A stretch of 64,000 bases of DNA from the NCBI GenBank assembly GCA_011525685.1, contig WYBW01000075.1, positions 1-64,000 on the forward strand, in the 5' to 3' direction. Under the pieces are notes generated by a model. It made no database searches, was not told the origin of the DNA, and saw only the letters and a list, made by a program, of their open reading frames with translations. Of the stretch, positions 36,715-44,884 are shown piece by piece. Positions within the stretch are counted from its first letter, which is position 1, and each line of letters begins with the position of its first letter. This stretch comes from Verrucomicrobiia bacterium (lineage in GTDB: Bacteria > Verrucomicrobiota > Verrucomicrobiia > Limisphaerales > JADLHS01). A program made the translations under genes and the position numbers.

Positions 36715-37794
36715 TCAGGTGAGGTGCGCGCCCTGGGTTTCGACATAGACGGCGTAAAGCGATTGGCTGGCCGCCATGAAAAGGCGATTGCGCTTCACGC
36801 CGCCGAAACAAAGATTCCCGCAGATTTCGGGCAGCAGGATCATCCCGATGCGCTCGCCCTCCGGCGAGAAGACATGCACGCCGTCGTAACCGTCACCCAC
36901 CCAGCCCGCCGCCGCCCAGATGTTGCCCTCGATGTCCGCCCGGATCCCATCGGCGCCGCCGGCGCCCTTGCCCTTCAGTTCCATCGAACAAAACCGACGT
37001 TTGTTGCGCAGTTTCGTACTGTCCACGATGTCCCACACGTCAATGCCCTTGGGTGACGGACCGCCGGTGTCGGCCACGTAGAGTTTCTTGTAGTCCGGCG
37101 AGAAGCACAGACCGTTCGGTTTGAACCCTTCGTCGCTCACGAGGTCCAGCTTGCCGGACTTTGGGTCAATCCGGTAAACGGCCTCCTTGATTTCAAGTTT
37201 GCCCTTGTGGCCTTCGTAGTTGCCCATGCTGCCGTAGCCGGGATCGGTGAACCAGATGCCGCCATCGGGATGCACCACCGCGTCGTTGGGCGCGTTGAAC
37301 GGTTTACCCTGCCACTGGTCGGCAAGGACCGTGACACGGCCATTGTGTTCGTAACGTACGACGCGGCGGTTGCCATGCTCGCAGGAAATTTGCCGTCCCT
37401 CGAAGTCGAACGTGTTGCCGTTGCTGTTGCCCGCGGGTTGCCGAAACACGCTGACGTGCCCGTCCTCGTCCAACCAGCGGAACTGGCGGTCGTTGGGAAT
37501 GTCGCTCCAGACCAGATAACGGCCCACGCCGTTCCACGCGCATCCCTCCGCCCAGAGGGCGCCCGTGTGCAGCCGTTGAATTGGAGTGTTGCCGATCTTC
37601 CTGAACCGCGGATCGAGCGCGATGATGTCCTGATCCGGATACCGCACCGGCTTGTTGCCCGACCAGTCGCGCTCCGCCGCGCCAACCGCGCGCCCCAGCA
37701 CTACAGCCGCTGCGGCGGTCGAGGCGTTTCTCAAGAAGCTTCGGCGATTGATGGTTTGGGCCACAGGTCGCGGATGGCAGGTGTTGGCAGGCAT
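36715..37794 (-). CDS. SMP-30/gluconolactonase-like exported protein
   Basis: 359 residues. The N-terminus carries a Tat-type signal (NRRSFLRNASTAAAAVVLG), so it is exported folded. The mature part is a six-bladed SMP-30 propeller: EGCAWNGVGRYLVWSDI (metal-binding Glu), NAPNDAVVHPDGGIWFTDPGYG (Asn/Asp) and KPNGLCFSPDYKKLYVADTGG (Asn and Asp). The three-metal-ligand pattern is intact, so lactonase activity on gluconolactone or another sugar lactone is likely, probably in the periplasm. It is a single gene convergent with leuS; the sequence around 36685-36715 has a GC-rich imperfect palindrome. Confidence 0.9.
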   Translation of the reverse strand: MPANTCHPRPVAQTINRRSFLRNASTAAAAVVLGRAVGAAERDWSGNKPVRYPDQDIIALDPRFRKIGNTPIQRLHTGALWAEGCAWNGVGRYLVWSDIPNDRQFRWLDEDGHVSVFRQPAGNSNGNTFDFEGRQISCEHGNRRVVRYEHNGRVTVLADQWQGKPFNAPNDAVVHPDGGIWFTDPGYGSMGNYEGHKGKLEIKEAVYRIDPKSGKLDLVSDEGFKPNGLCFSPDYKKLYVADTGGPSPKGIDVWDIVDSTKLRNKRRFCSMELKGKGAGGADGIRADIEGNIWAAAGWVGDGYDGVHVFSPEGERIGMILLPEICGNLCFGGVKRNRLFMAASQSLYAVYVETQGAHLT

Positions 37795-37899
37795 GGGTTT
37801 GACTGGGTTAAGGTGTTGGCGCGAGCTTGCCGTCCGCCCCCGGTCAATTCAACAAAAAGGTGAAAACAGATCCCCAGGTTGCGCCGATCTGAATGTGGG

Positions 37900-40305
37900 T
37901 CAACGCCCGCGCCCCCTGCCGCTGAACAGCAGCCGCAGGCTGTTCATGACCACGACCACCGTGCTGCCCTCGTGCCCGATGACGCCCACCGGCAGCGGAA
38001 TTCTTCCCATCAAGGCGAACACCACCAGCACCGCCACGGTCCCGAGCGACACCACGAGGTTCTGCCGGATGATCCGACGGGCGCGCTGGCTGAGGCGGAA
38101 GGCCGCCAGGAAGTTCTCCAGCCGGTCGTGCATCAACACCACGTCCGCCTGTTCGAGCGCGGCATCCGAACCGCGCGCCCCCATGGCCACTCCCACGTGA
38201 GCCACGGCCAGGCTCGGAGCGTCGTTGACACCGTCGCCGACCATTGCCACGCGGTTGCCCGCATCACTAAGGGACTTGATGGCGGCCACTTTCTCCTCCG
38301 GTTTCAATTCCGCACGAGCTTCGTCGAGTTGGAGCGCAGTTTTCAGATGTTCCGCCGTCCTCTGGCGGTCGCCGGTGAGCACCAGGGTTCGCAACCCGCC
38401 CCGCTTGAGTTCCTCCACCACGAGGCGGGCCTGGGGGCGGATGTCATCGCGCAACACGATCCGGCCCAGCAAACCGTCCCGGGCCAGCCAGACCTCGGAA
38501 GCGCCGGCGTCGGACCGTGCCTCTGGAGTGGAGGAAGCCGGCAACTCTGAGGATTTCGCGGCGGGAGTTTCTCCCTTCGGCGAAGCCTCTCCTCGCTGCG
38601 ACTCCGCACGCAGACCAGGAGTCATCACCCATTCCTTTCGGCCAAGACGAACCTCGCCACCATCGAGCCTGGCCCGCAATCCCTGGCCGGTGACTGATTC
38701 AAAATCGGTGAATTCCACCGGCTCGAGCTGCATTTGCCGGCCGTGGCGGGTGATGGCGCGGGCCAGCGGATGCGCGGAAAGTTTCTCCAGCGAATAGGCC
38801 AGGCGCGCGATTTCGGTTTCGCGGCCGGGCGGGAAACTTTCAACGCTCTCGACGCGCAGTTCGCCGGTCGTGAGCGTACCCGTTTTGTCGAGCGCCACCA
38901 CGTTCACCTCGGCCAGCTTCTCCACGGCGGCTCCGCCGCGGATGAGCACACCGTGACGCGCCCCGAAGGCAATGGCCGCGAGCACCGCGGAAGGAATCGA
39001 AAGCACCAGCGCGCAGGGGGAGGCCACGACCAGCAGTGTCATGGTCCGATAGAAGGCGCTGCGCACTTCTTCGGTGGAGGAGAATGGCGGCAGCCGGAAA
39101 CCCAGCCACCACACGAAAAACATCGCGAGGGACAGGCCGAGCACCAGATACGTGTAAAACGTGCTGAACCGGTCGGTGAAACGCTGCGAGGGAGCCTTCT
39201 GATGCTGGGCTTCGCGGATGAGCCGGATGATTTTTTGCAGGGCGCTCTCCGCCGCCGGCCGCAACACGTTCACGTCCACCGCGCCCCACAGGTTCATGGT
39301 GCCGGCGAGCACCGTGTCGCCGGGCTGCTTTTCCACCGGCACGGCTTCGCCGGTGAGGTTGGATTCATCGGCCGCGGTGCTGCCCCGATAGACCTCCGCG
39401 TCCACGGGAAACTGGCCGCCCGGTTTCACCCGCAACTTCATGCCGGGGCGTACGCGGTCCACCGGCACTTCGTGTTCACGGTCGGCGTCATCAAGGCTGA
39501 TCGCGACCTTCGGGGCTTCCCGGAACAGCGAGCGAATCTCCCGTTGCGTCCGCCCCAGCGCAAAATGCTCCAGCCCGCCGGAAAGCGAGAACAGGAAAAG
39601 CAGGACTGACCCTTCGCCCCACGCGCCAATGCTGGCGGCGCCCGCGGCCACGGCGAGCATCAGGAAGTGGACATCAATGGCGCGCTGGCGCAGCCGCTCC
39701 CAGACTTCCTCGGCGGCGAACCAGCCGCCAGCCAGGTACGCGGCCATGAAGCTCGCCACGGCAAACGCCGGCTGCCCCGTTTTCTGAAGCCAGTAACCGA
39801 CCAAGCCGAAGACGCCACACAATCCCGCCGCCAGCAACTGGACTTTCCATTCTTCGGCGTGCTCCTCGGCATGTTCGAGAAACTCGACATCGCGCTGGAC
39901 CACCTTCGGGAACGGCACGTTGCGCCAGCGCCAGAACTTCGGAGCCGTCGGGCAGGTCACCCGCGCGATGGTGGTGGTGTCGCCCTCATGTTGGATGGTG
40001 ACCCGGCGGCGTTCGCTTTCGGACAACGGCGTGTCACAGACGTCACAACTGCCCGTGCCGGAGAGCAGCGAACACTTCTGGTTGCACGGCGACTCCTGGG
40101 CCTCCTGGAACTTCTCGGTAATTCGTGTGGTCAGTCGGGCGGCATCGGCCCGGCCGAGCGTGGCCAATGAAATGGTGCGGCGGGAACGGTCTATGGTGAC
40201 AGCCTCGAGCGCCGACTCATCGGCCAGCGCTTCGACCACCGAACGGGCCAGACAGGTTGCGCCTGTCGGTGGGTGCGAGCCGTGCGATGACGCCGATGCA
40301 CTCAT
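37900..40305 (-). CDS. Heavy-metal P1B-type ATPase (Zn/Cd/Co-type)
   Basis: An 801-residue inner-membrane metal exporter. It has actuator TGE (318-320), SPC in the ion path (429-431), phosphorylated D473 in DKTGT, the HP motif in SAHPLA, GDGVND hinge, and a last helix HEGSTVVVVMNSLRLL. These point to the Zn/Cd/Co group rather than the CPC copper group. The N-terminus is an HMA-like fold with a lone Cys (ATCLARS) followed by a four-Cys cluster CNQKCSLLSGTGSCDVC (C74, C78, C87, C90). A low-complexity insertion (about 593-630, QRGEASPKGETPAAKSSE) interrupts the nucleotide-binding domain. No metal-responsive regulator is adjacent. Confidence 0.93.
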   Translation of the reverse strand: MSASASSHGSHPPTGATCLARSVVEALADESALEAVTIDRSRRTISLATLGRADAARLTTRITEKFQEAQESPCNQKCSLLSGTGSCDVCDTPLSESERRRVTIQHEGDTTTIARVTCPTAPKFWRWRNVPFPKVVQRDVEFLEHAEEHAEEWKVQLLAAGLCGVFGLVGYWLQKTGQPAFAVASFMAAYLAGGWFAAEEVWERLRQRAIDVHFLMLAVAAGAASIGAWGEGSVLLFLFSLSGGLEHFALGRTQREIRSLFREAPKVAISLDDADREHEVPVDRVRPGMKLRVKPGGQFPVDAEVYRGSTAADESNLTGEAVPVEKQPGDTVLAGTMNLWGAVDVNVLRPAAESALQKIIRLIREAQHQKAPSQRFTDRFSTFYTYLVLGLSLAMFFVWWLGFRLPPFSSTEEVRSAFYRTMTLLVVASPCALVLSIPSAVLAAIAFGARHGVLIRGGAAVEKLAEVNVVALDKTGTLTTGELRVESVESFPPGRETEIARLAYSLEKLSAHPLARAITRHGRQMQLEPVEFTDFESVTGQGLRARLDGGEVRLGRKEWVMTPGLRAESQRGEASPKGETPAAKSSELPASSTPEARSDAGASEVWLARDGLLGRIVLRDDIRPQARLVVEELKRGGLRTLVLTGDRQRTAEHLKTALQLDEARAELKPEEKVAAIKSLSDAGNRVAMVGDGVNDAPSLAVAHVGVAMGARGSDAALEQADVVLMHDRLENFLAAFRLSQRARRIIRQNLVVSLGTVAVLVVFALMGRIPLPVGVIGHEGSTVVVVMNSLRLLFSGRGRGR

Positions 40306-40483
40306 AACTATCCCAGCCGATATAGCAGGACTTGGGAGAGAAAGCGAATATCAATCCCGCAGCGACGGGAGTAAGGACGGCGCGGTTTCCAAACATTCGC
40401 CCGGCTCGCCTTCACCGCAAGTTTCCGCCCGGCTGATGGTGCCCACTCGCCCTCATCGTGGCTTCCGCTGCTGGTGGCTTCTT

Positions 40484-41071
40484 TCACGCCTGGCTGACGA
40501 CAGAAGCTTCCAGAAATCCGCGCTCCGGGTCGCGCACCGTCAGCACTGGACAGGGCGCATGACGCACGACCCTTTCGGCGGTGCTGCCCAGCAACACATG
40601 TTTAAGCCCGGTGTAACCGTGCGTGGCGAGGATGATCAAGTCCGCCTCAAGCTCGCGGGCGGCGGCGGCGATCTCAGCGTAGGCCTGCCCCGTCCGCACG
40701 AGCGACTCGCACTTGACGCGGCCGCCGATCTTGTCCCGGCTAATCTCCGCGAGCCGCCGCTCCGCGCGACGGAGCAGGTCCTGGTTCAGATCATCCAGTG
40801 CCGTGGCCACGAGCATGTAACTCTCCGGATACGCCGCCGGTTCGACCACGTGCAGCAGGATCAGCCGGGCGTCGCATTGTCCGGCGAAGGCCAGCGCGTA
40901 ATCCAGTGCCCGGTTCGAGCACTCGGAAAAATCCACCGGCACCAGGATCTTGTTCAGTCGGAAAGGCGATGCGGCTGGAGGGAGGACCGCGCTCTTTTCC
41001 AACAGCCGGTCGTCGCTGGGTTTAAGCTCGACGGTGACTTTGCTTTGCTTGGGAACGGGTTTGACTTTCAT
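40484..41071 (-). CDS. Universal stress protein (UspA family)
   Basis: A 195-residue protein from the ATG at 41071; a longer frame to 41185 adds Arg-rich sequence. A 40-residue basic leader precedes a single Usp domain: ILVPVDFSECSNRALDYALAFA at the start, and the ATP-binding signature ATHGYTGLKHVLLGSTAERVVRHAPCPVLTV at the end (G-2x-G-9x-G-S/T pattern). It is therefore an ATP-binding Usp. It lies on the same strand as the metal ATPase, after a 178-base gap, and may be independently transcribed. Confidence 0.93.
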   Translation of the reverse strand: MKVKPVPKQSKVTVELKPSDDRLLEKSAVLPPAASPFRLNKILVPVDFSECSNRALDYALAFAGQCDARLILLHVVEPAAYPESYMLVATALDDLNQDLLRRAERRLAEISRDKIGGRVKCESLVRTGQAYAEIAAAARELEADLIILATHGYTGLKHVLLGSTAERVVRHAPCPVLTVRDPERGFLEASVVSQA

Positions 41072-41521
41072 AACACCGGCGGTTTCAGTTTCGACAAAAT
41101 CTCGTCCTCTCCTTCGCCTTGTGCAAGTGCCGGGCGCGCCAACCGGCCTCAGCCGTTTCCTTCGGAAAGAGACGCCCAGAAGCACCCGCCGTAAGCTGGT
41201 TGGAGTTTCCCTCAGAATTATTGTTCAAGATGGACGTTTTGAACGGGCGGAAAACCCGCGCCGGATCGCGCTCACCCCACATTCCCCAACAGGCAATCCG
41301 GCGCGGTCCATCTCATGGTCTGTTGTTCAGGCGCGACAAGTTAAGCCCATCCACCCGCAAAGGGCTTCTCGTTCCTTGTCGAAGTGTGACCTTTTTTTGT
41401 CGCGGGCTGACGGTCAATTTGGAATTTCCAATCCGCCGGTCCTCTGGCATTGTCCGGGCCACTCGCTCGGGGGCGTGGCCAGGCCGCTTCCGCGACCGGG
41501 CGATGGCCGTCTCTTTTCACT
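41072..41521. other. Divergent intergenic region between the usp gene and pckG
   Basis: About 450 bases with promoters expected on both strands. No box pair is convincing. Open frames across it are short and Arg/Pro-rich. No repeat of the dispersed family is recognised. Confidence 0.4.
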
Positions 41522-43297
41522 ATGACGAAACGCGAAGCCGGTGCTTGCAACACAACGAATCCAACGGTCCTCTCCTGGGTCGAAGCTCAGGCTCGGCTTT
41601 GCCGGCCGGATCAAATCTTCTGGTGTGACGGTTCGGAAACCGAGCGGCAACTGTTGACGGATCGAGCCGTCACCGAAGGGGTGCTGATCCGGTTGAATCA
41701 GACCAAACTCCCGGGCTGCTATTACCATCGCTCGCATCCGAACGACGTGGCGAGGGTCGAGCAATGCACCTACATCTGCACGGAGACGGAGGAAGAGGCC
41801 GGCCCCACCAACAATTGGATGCAACCCAAGGCGATGTATGCGTTGTTGCGCGAGCATTGCGACGGCGCCATGCGGGGACGGACCATGTTCGTGGTCCCTT
41901 ATCTCATGGGCCCGCCCGGCTCGCCGCTGGCCAAGGTGGGCGTCGAACTCACCGATTCCATCTACGTGGCCCTGAGCATGCGCATCATGACGCGCATGGG
42001 CGACATCGCCTACGAGCAGCTTGGCGCGAGCGAGGATTTCAACCGCGGCCTGCACTGCATGTTGGACGTGCATCCCAAGCGCCGGATCATCGCGCATTTT
42101 CCGCACGACAACGCAATCATCTCCATCGGCTCGAACTACGGCGGCAACGTCTTGCTCGGAAAGAAATGTCTGTCGCTGCGCATCGGCTCGTATCTGGGCC
42201 GGCGCGAAGGCTGGATGGCGGAGCACATGTTGATCCTGGGCCTGGAATCGCCCGAGGGAAAGAAGACCTACGTGGCGGCGGCTTTTCCCAGCGCCTGCGG
42301 CAAGACGAATTTTGCCATGCTCATCCCGCCGCCGCGGTTCAAGGGCTGGAAGGTTTGGACGGTGGGGGATGACATTGCGTGGATGAGACCCGGCCCGGAT
42401 GGCCGCCTCTACGCCATCAACCCCGAAGCTGGCTATTTCGGCGTGGTCCCGGGCACCAATTCCCGCTCGAATCCGAACGCGATGAAGTTGATCGAGCGCG
42501 ACACCATCTACACCAACGTCGCGCTCAAGCCGGACGGCACGGTGTGGTGGGAACACCATGATGAACCGGCGCCGGAGAAATGCCTGGATTGGCGCGGCCA
42601 GGAATGGACCCTTCACTCGAAGGAAAAAGCGGCGCACCCCAACAGCCGCTTCGCCGCTCCGATGACGAACAATCCCATGCTGGATCCAAGGGTCAATGAT
42701 CCGGAAGGGGTGCCCATCAGCGCCATCATTTTCGGCGGACGACGCGCGGACACCATGCCGTTGGTGTACCAGGCGTTCAACTGGATCCATGGCGTTTACA
42801 TCGGCGCCACGATGGGTTCGGAAATGACCGCCGCCGCGGTGGGAGGCGCCGGCCAGGTGCGGCGCGATCCGATGGCCATGCTGCCATTCTGCGGCTACAA
42901 CATGGGCGATTACTTCCGGCACTGGCTCACCATGCGCAAGCATCTCAAGCACCCACCGCGCATCTTCCATGTGAACTGGTTTCGCCGCGACGCCAACGGT
43001 CATTACTTGTGGCCCGGCTTCTGTGAGAACATGCGCGTGCTCAAGTGGATCGTGGACCGTTGCGCCGGAAAGGCGGATGCCGATGAGACCCCGCTGGGGT
43101 GGGTGCCTGGGCCGGAGTGCTTCGATGTGGAGGGGCTGACGGACTTTTCGCCGGACAAACTGGCTCAGGTGCAGCACCTCAATTATCCCGATTGGCGACG
43201 CGAGTTGCTCATGCAGGATGAACTCTTCATGAAGCTCTACTCGCACCTCCCCAAGGAACTCATCTTCCAGCGGGAACTGTTGGTGGCGCGTCTTTGA
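41522..43297 (+). CDS. pckG: Phosphoenolpyruvate carboxykinase (GTP)
   Basis: A 591-residue GTP-dependent PEPCK that converts oxaloacetate and GTP to PEP, CO2 and GDP for gluconeogenesis. The start is the ATG at 41522 (MTKREAG); the frame open to 41450 reads through non-coding sequence. Motifs in order are the PEPCK signature FPSACGKTN (P-loop/kinase-1a with reactive Cys), WTVGDDIAWM (kinase-2, metal Asp), and INPEAGYFGVVPGTN. The C-terminal nucleotide-binding segment has FHVNWFRRDANGHYLWPGF. The length fits the GTP class. It is monocistronic. Confidence 0.97.
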   Translation: MTKREAGACNTTNPTVLSWVEAQARLCRPDQIFWCDGSETERQLLTDRAVTEGVLIRLNQTKLPGCYYHRSHPNDVARVEQCTYICTETEEEAGPTNNWMQPKAMYALLREHCDGAMRGRTMFVVPYLMGPPGSPLAKVGVELTDSIYVALSMRIMTRMGDIAYEQLGASEDFNRGLHCMLDVHPKRRIIAHFPHDNAIISIGSNYGGNVLLGKKCLSLRIGSYLGRREGWMAEHMLILGLESPEGKKTYVAAAFPSACGKTNFAMLIPPPRFKGWKVWTVGDDIAWMRPGPDGRLYAINPEAGYFGVVPGTNSRSNPNAMKLIERDTIYTNVALKPDGTVWWEHHDEPAPEKCLDWRGQEWTLHSKEKAAHPNSRFAAPMTNNPMLDPRVNDPEGVPISAIIFGGRRADTMPLVYQAFNWIHGVYIGATMGSEMTAAAVGGAGQVRRDPMAMLPFCGYNMGDYFRHWLTMRKHLKHPPRIFHVNWFRRDANGHYLWPGFCENMRVLKWIVDRCAGKADADETPLGWVPGPECFDVEGLTDFSPDKLAQVQHLNYPDWRRELLMQDELFMKLYSHLPKELIFQRELLVARL

Positions 43298-43789
43298 ACC
43301 GTCACAAATTCTGCCTACCGGTCAACTCATCGAAGTCTTTCCGTTCCAAGGCTGGCGACTGGTGCTTGGTCGGCGCAAGTGCTTGGCCTGCTCCTGACTG
43401 CGCATGGGACAGGAGCTTTCTGTTGCGAATCCAGACCACTGGGAATTGCCGCCGTACAGACCGAGGGCCGGACTTTCGTCCGGCCCCGGTAGTGACGAGG
43501 TTTATACGCCTTCACCCAGGCGCTCAGAAGGGCAGTGCGGCCAACTTGGAGGGTCGCTGTTCGCACCGCACTGCGAGCAAAACCTCTATGCCAACCCTAA
43601 ACGAACAGCGAAATCTTTTCGCCTCTGTTTATCAGATACACCACCTCGAGAAATTGTTCAAAAAATATTTCGGCCCGGTCGCAGTTTCCGGAACAGCCGT
43701 TGGCAACAAGAGACTTACGCAAAAAGAAACTGCGGCCTCGCTCGAATTGGCGCTTCGCGTCCGTGAGTTCCCCCAAAACCTGCCTGCGG
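43298..43789. other. Convergent intergenic region with strong palindrome
   Basis: About 490 bases between pckG and the convergent pgl. It contains the perfect hairpin at 43465-43486. A possible 74-codon frame beginning ATGCCAACCC at 43590 (MPTLNEQRNLFASVY) runs into the pgl 3' end. It is not strong enough to call. Confidence 0.45.
43465..43486. repeat. Perfect 9-bp palindrome between convergent genes
   Basis: GGGCCGGAC, loop TTTC, GTCCGGCCC. There is no T-tract, so it is not a standard intrinsic terminator. The core AC-TTTC-GT is shared with the hairpin at 11419-11434. Confidence 0.6.
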
Positions 43790-44512
43790 TCAGCCCGGCT
43801 GCATGTCGGTGAAGACCCTCGTGAACGGGCGGTTTTGGACCACCCGGGCGAGCGGGGTTTGCCCTGTCGGACTCAGCGATTGGCGGAGCGCAGAGTCCTT
43901 CCCACGCCCCGAGACCAGCACCCAGACCTGTCGGGCCGCCGCAATCGCCCGGTAGCCCATCGTGACGCGCTGGGGCGGAGGTTTGGCGACCGTTACCGGC
44001 CGATAGACGGCCGGATCGTCCATCACAGATTCCGCCTCGCCGGGGAAAAGCGATGCCACATGGCCGTCCTCGCCCATGCCGAGGAAGATCAAATCCAAGA
44101 CCGGCTGGCCATCCAAACTCAGCGGCGCGAGGCGACAGATTTCCGACTCGGCCGCCGCGGCGGCAAGCTGTGGCGGCTCCTCGCCCGCAATGCGATGGAT
44201 CTGCCGCTCGGGCACGCCCAGCGGCTGAAAGAGGAGTTCCCGGGCCGCGCGAAAGTTGCTCTCCGGCTCATCCGGCGGCACACAACGTTCGTCCGCCCAA
44301 AAGAAATGAATGTTCGACAAGTCCATCGCCCGCGCGCGGATCGAATCGGTGGCGGCTGAAAAGAGCGTCCTGGCGATTCGCCCCCCGGAAAGAGCCATGC
44401 AAAATGGTTGCGGCCGTTTCGTCTCGGCAACGATCAGGTCGAGCCAGGAGTTGGCGGCCGCCGACGCGAGGGTTTCGGCGGACGAAAAGTGCAACATCTC
44501 CACATTCGTCAC
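43790..44512 (-). CDS. pgl: 6-phosphogluconolactonase
   Basis: A 240-residue enzyme of the glucosamine-6-phosphate isomerase/6PGL fold that hydrolyses 6-phosphogluconolactone. Visible are the phosphate loop ALSGGRIARTLF, FWADERCVPPDEPESNFR (catalytic region), DLIFLGMGEDGHVASLFPG (catalytic His) and a C-terminal helical end. The start codon is GTG at 44512, overlapping the previous stop in GTGA. The third gene of the zwf operon, it follows G6P dehydrogenase in the pathway, consistent with the order. Confidence 0.95.
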   Translation of the reverse strand: MTNVEMLHFSSAETLASAAANSWLDLIVAETKRPQPFCMALSGGRIARTLFSAATDSIRARAMDLSNIHFFWADERCVPPDEPESNFRAARELLFQPLGVPERQIHRIAGEEPPQLAAAAAESEICRLAPLSLDGQPVLDLIFLGMGEDGHVASLFPGEAESVMDDPAVYRPVTVAKPPPQRVTMGYRAIAAARQVWVLVSGRGKDSALRQSLSPTGQTPLARVVQNRPFTRVFTDMQPG

Positions 44513-44871
44513 CGGTCACCTCCGGTCGCACGCCTCCAACAGACGAACTTTGCCTGGTTCGTTGATCCCATGGCTTGGATGACGGCCTGATTATCAAACC
44601 CCGGCAACTGCTGCAGCCGGGCGAGGAGTTCACGGCAACCTTCGGCTGATTGCGGAATGGCGAGACCGGATTCCGGGTCTAGCCTGCCCAGCAGGAAGAA
44701 CACATCGTCCCGATACGGCCCTTCGTCCGTGGTCACGATGCTGACCTCGCTCCATTCGTCCAGGCGGATGCTTTCCTCTCGCCCTTTCGGTCCGCGGAAG
44801 ACCTCGGTGTCCTCAGCGAGGAGAACTTGATGGGTTGCCTCGCGAGGGCGAAGAAATTCCAGCCAGCTCAT
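44509..44871 (-). CDS. Conserved small protein between zwf and pgl
   Basis: A 120-residue soluble protein from the ATG at 44871 (MSWLEFLRPREATHQ); upstream codons to 44973 overlap zwf. The sequence has a strand-rich start (SIRLDEWSEVSIVTTDEGPYRDDVFFLLG) and a helical end (LLARLQQLPGFDNQAVIQAMGSTNQAKFVCW). Such proteins are common as uncharacterised families, and I assign no function. It lies 13 bases after zwf and overlaps pgl by 4 bases, so all three are translated from one mRNA. A role tied to G6P flux is possible but is only an inference from position. Confidence 0.85.
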   Translation of the reverse strand: MSWLEFLRPREATHQVLLAEDTEVFRGPKGREESIRLDEWSEVSIVTTDEGPYRDDVFFLLGRLDPESGLAIPQSAEGCRELLARLQQLPGFDNQAVIQAMGSTNQAKFVCWRRATGGDR

Positions 44872-44884
44872 GGCGCGGTCGAGT

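Noticed and set aside
43465-43486. Bidirectional terminator between pckG and pgl
   Set aside because: The stem is perfect but no T-tract follows on either strand, and the loop design recurs elsewhere as a repeat, so it is listed as a repeat.
43294-43812. A 172-codon frame between pckG and pgl
   Set aside because: It crosses a perfect palindrome and the end of the convergent pgl gene. Only the piece from 43590 looks slightly protein-like, which is too weak to call.
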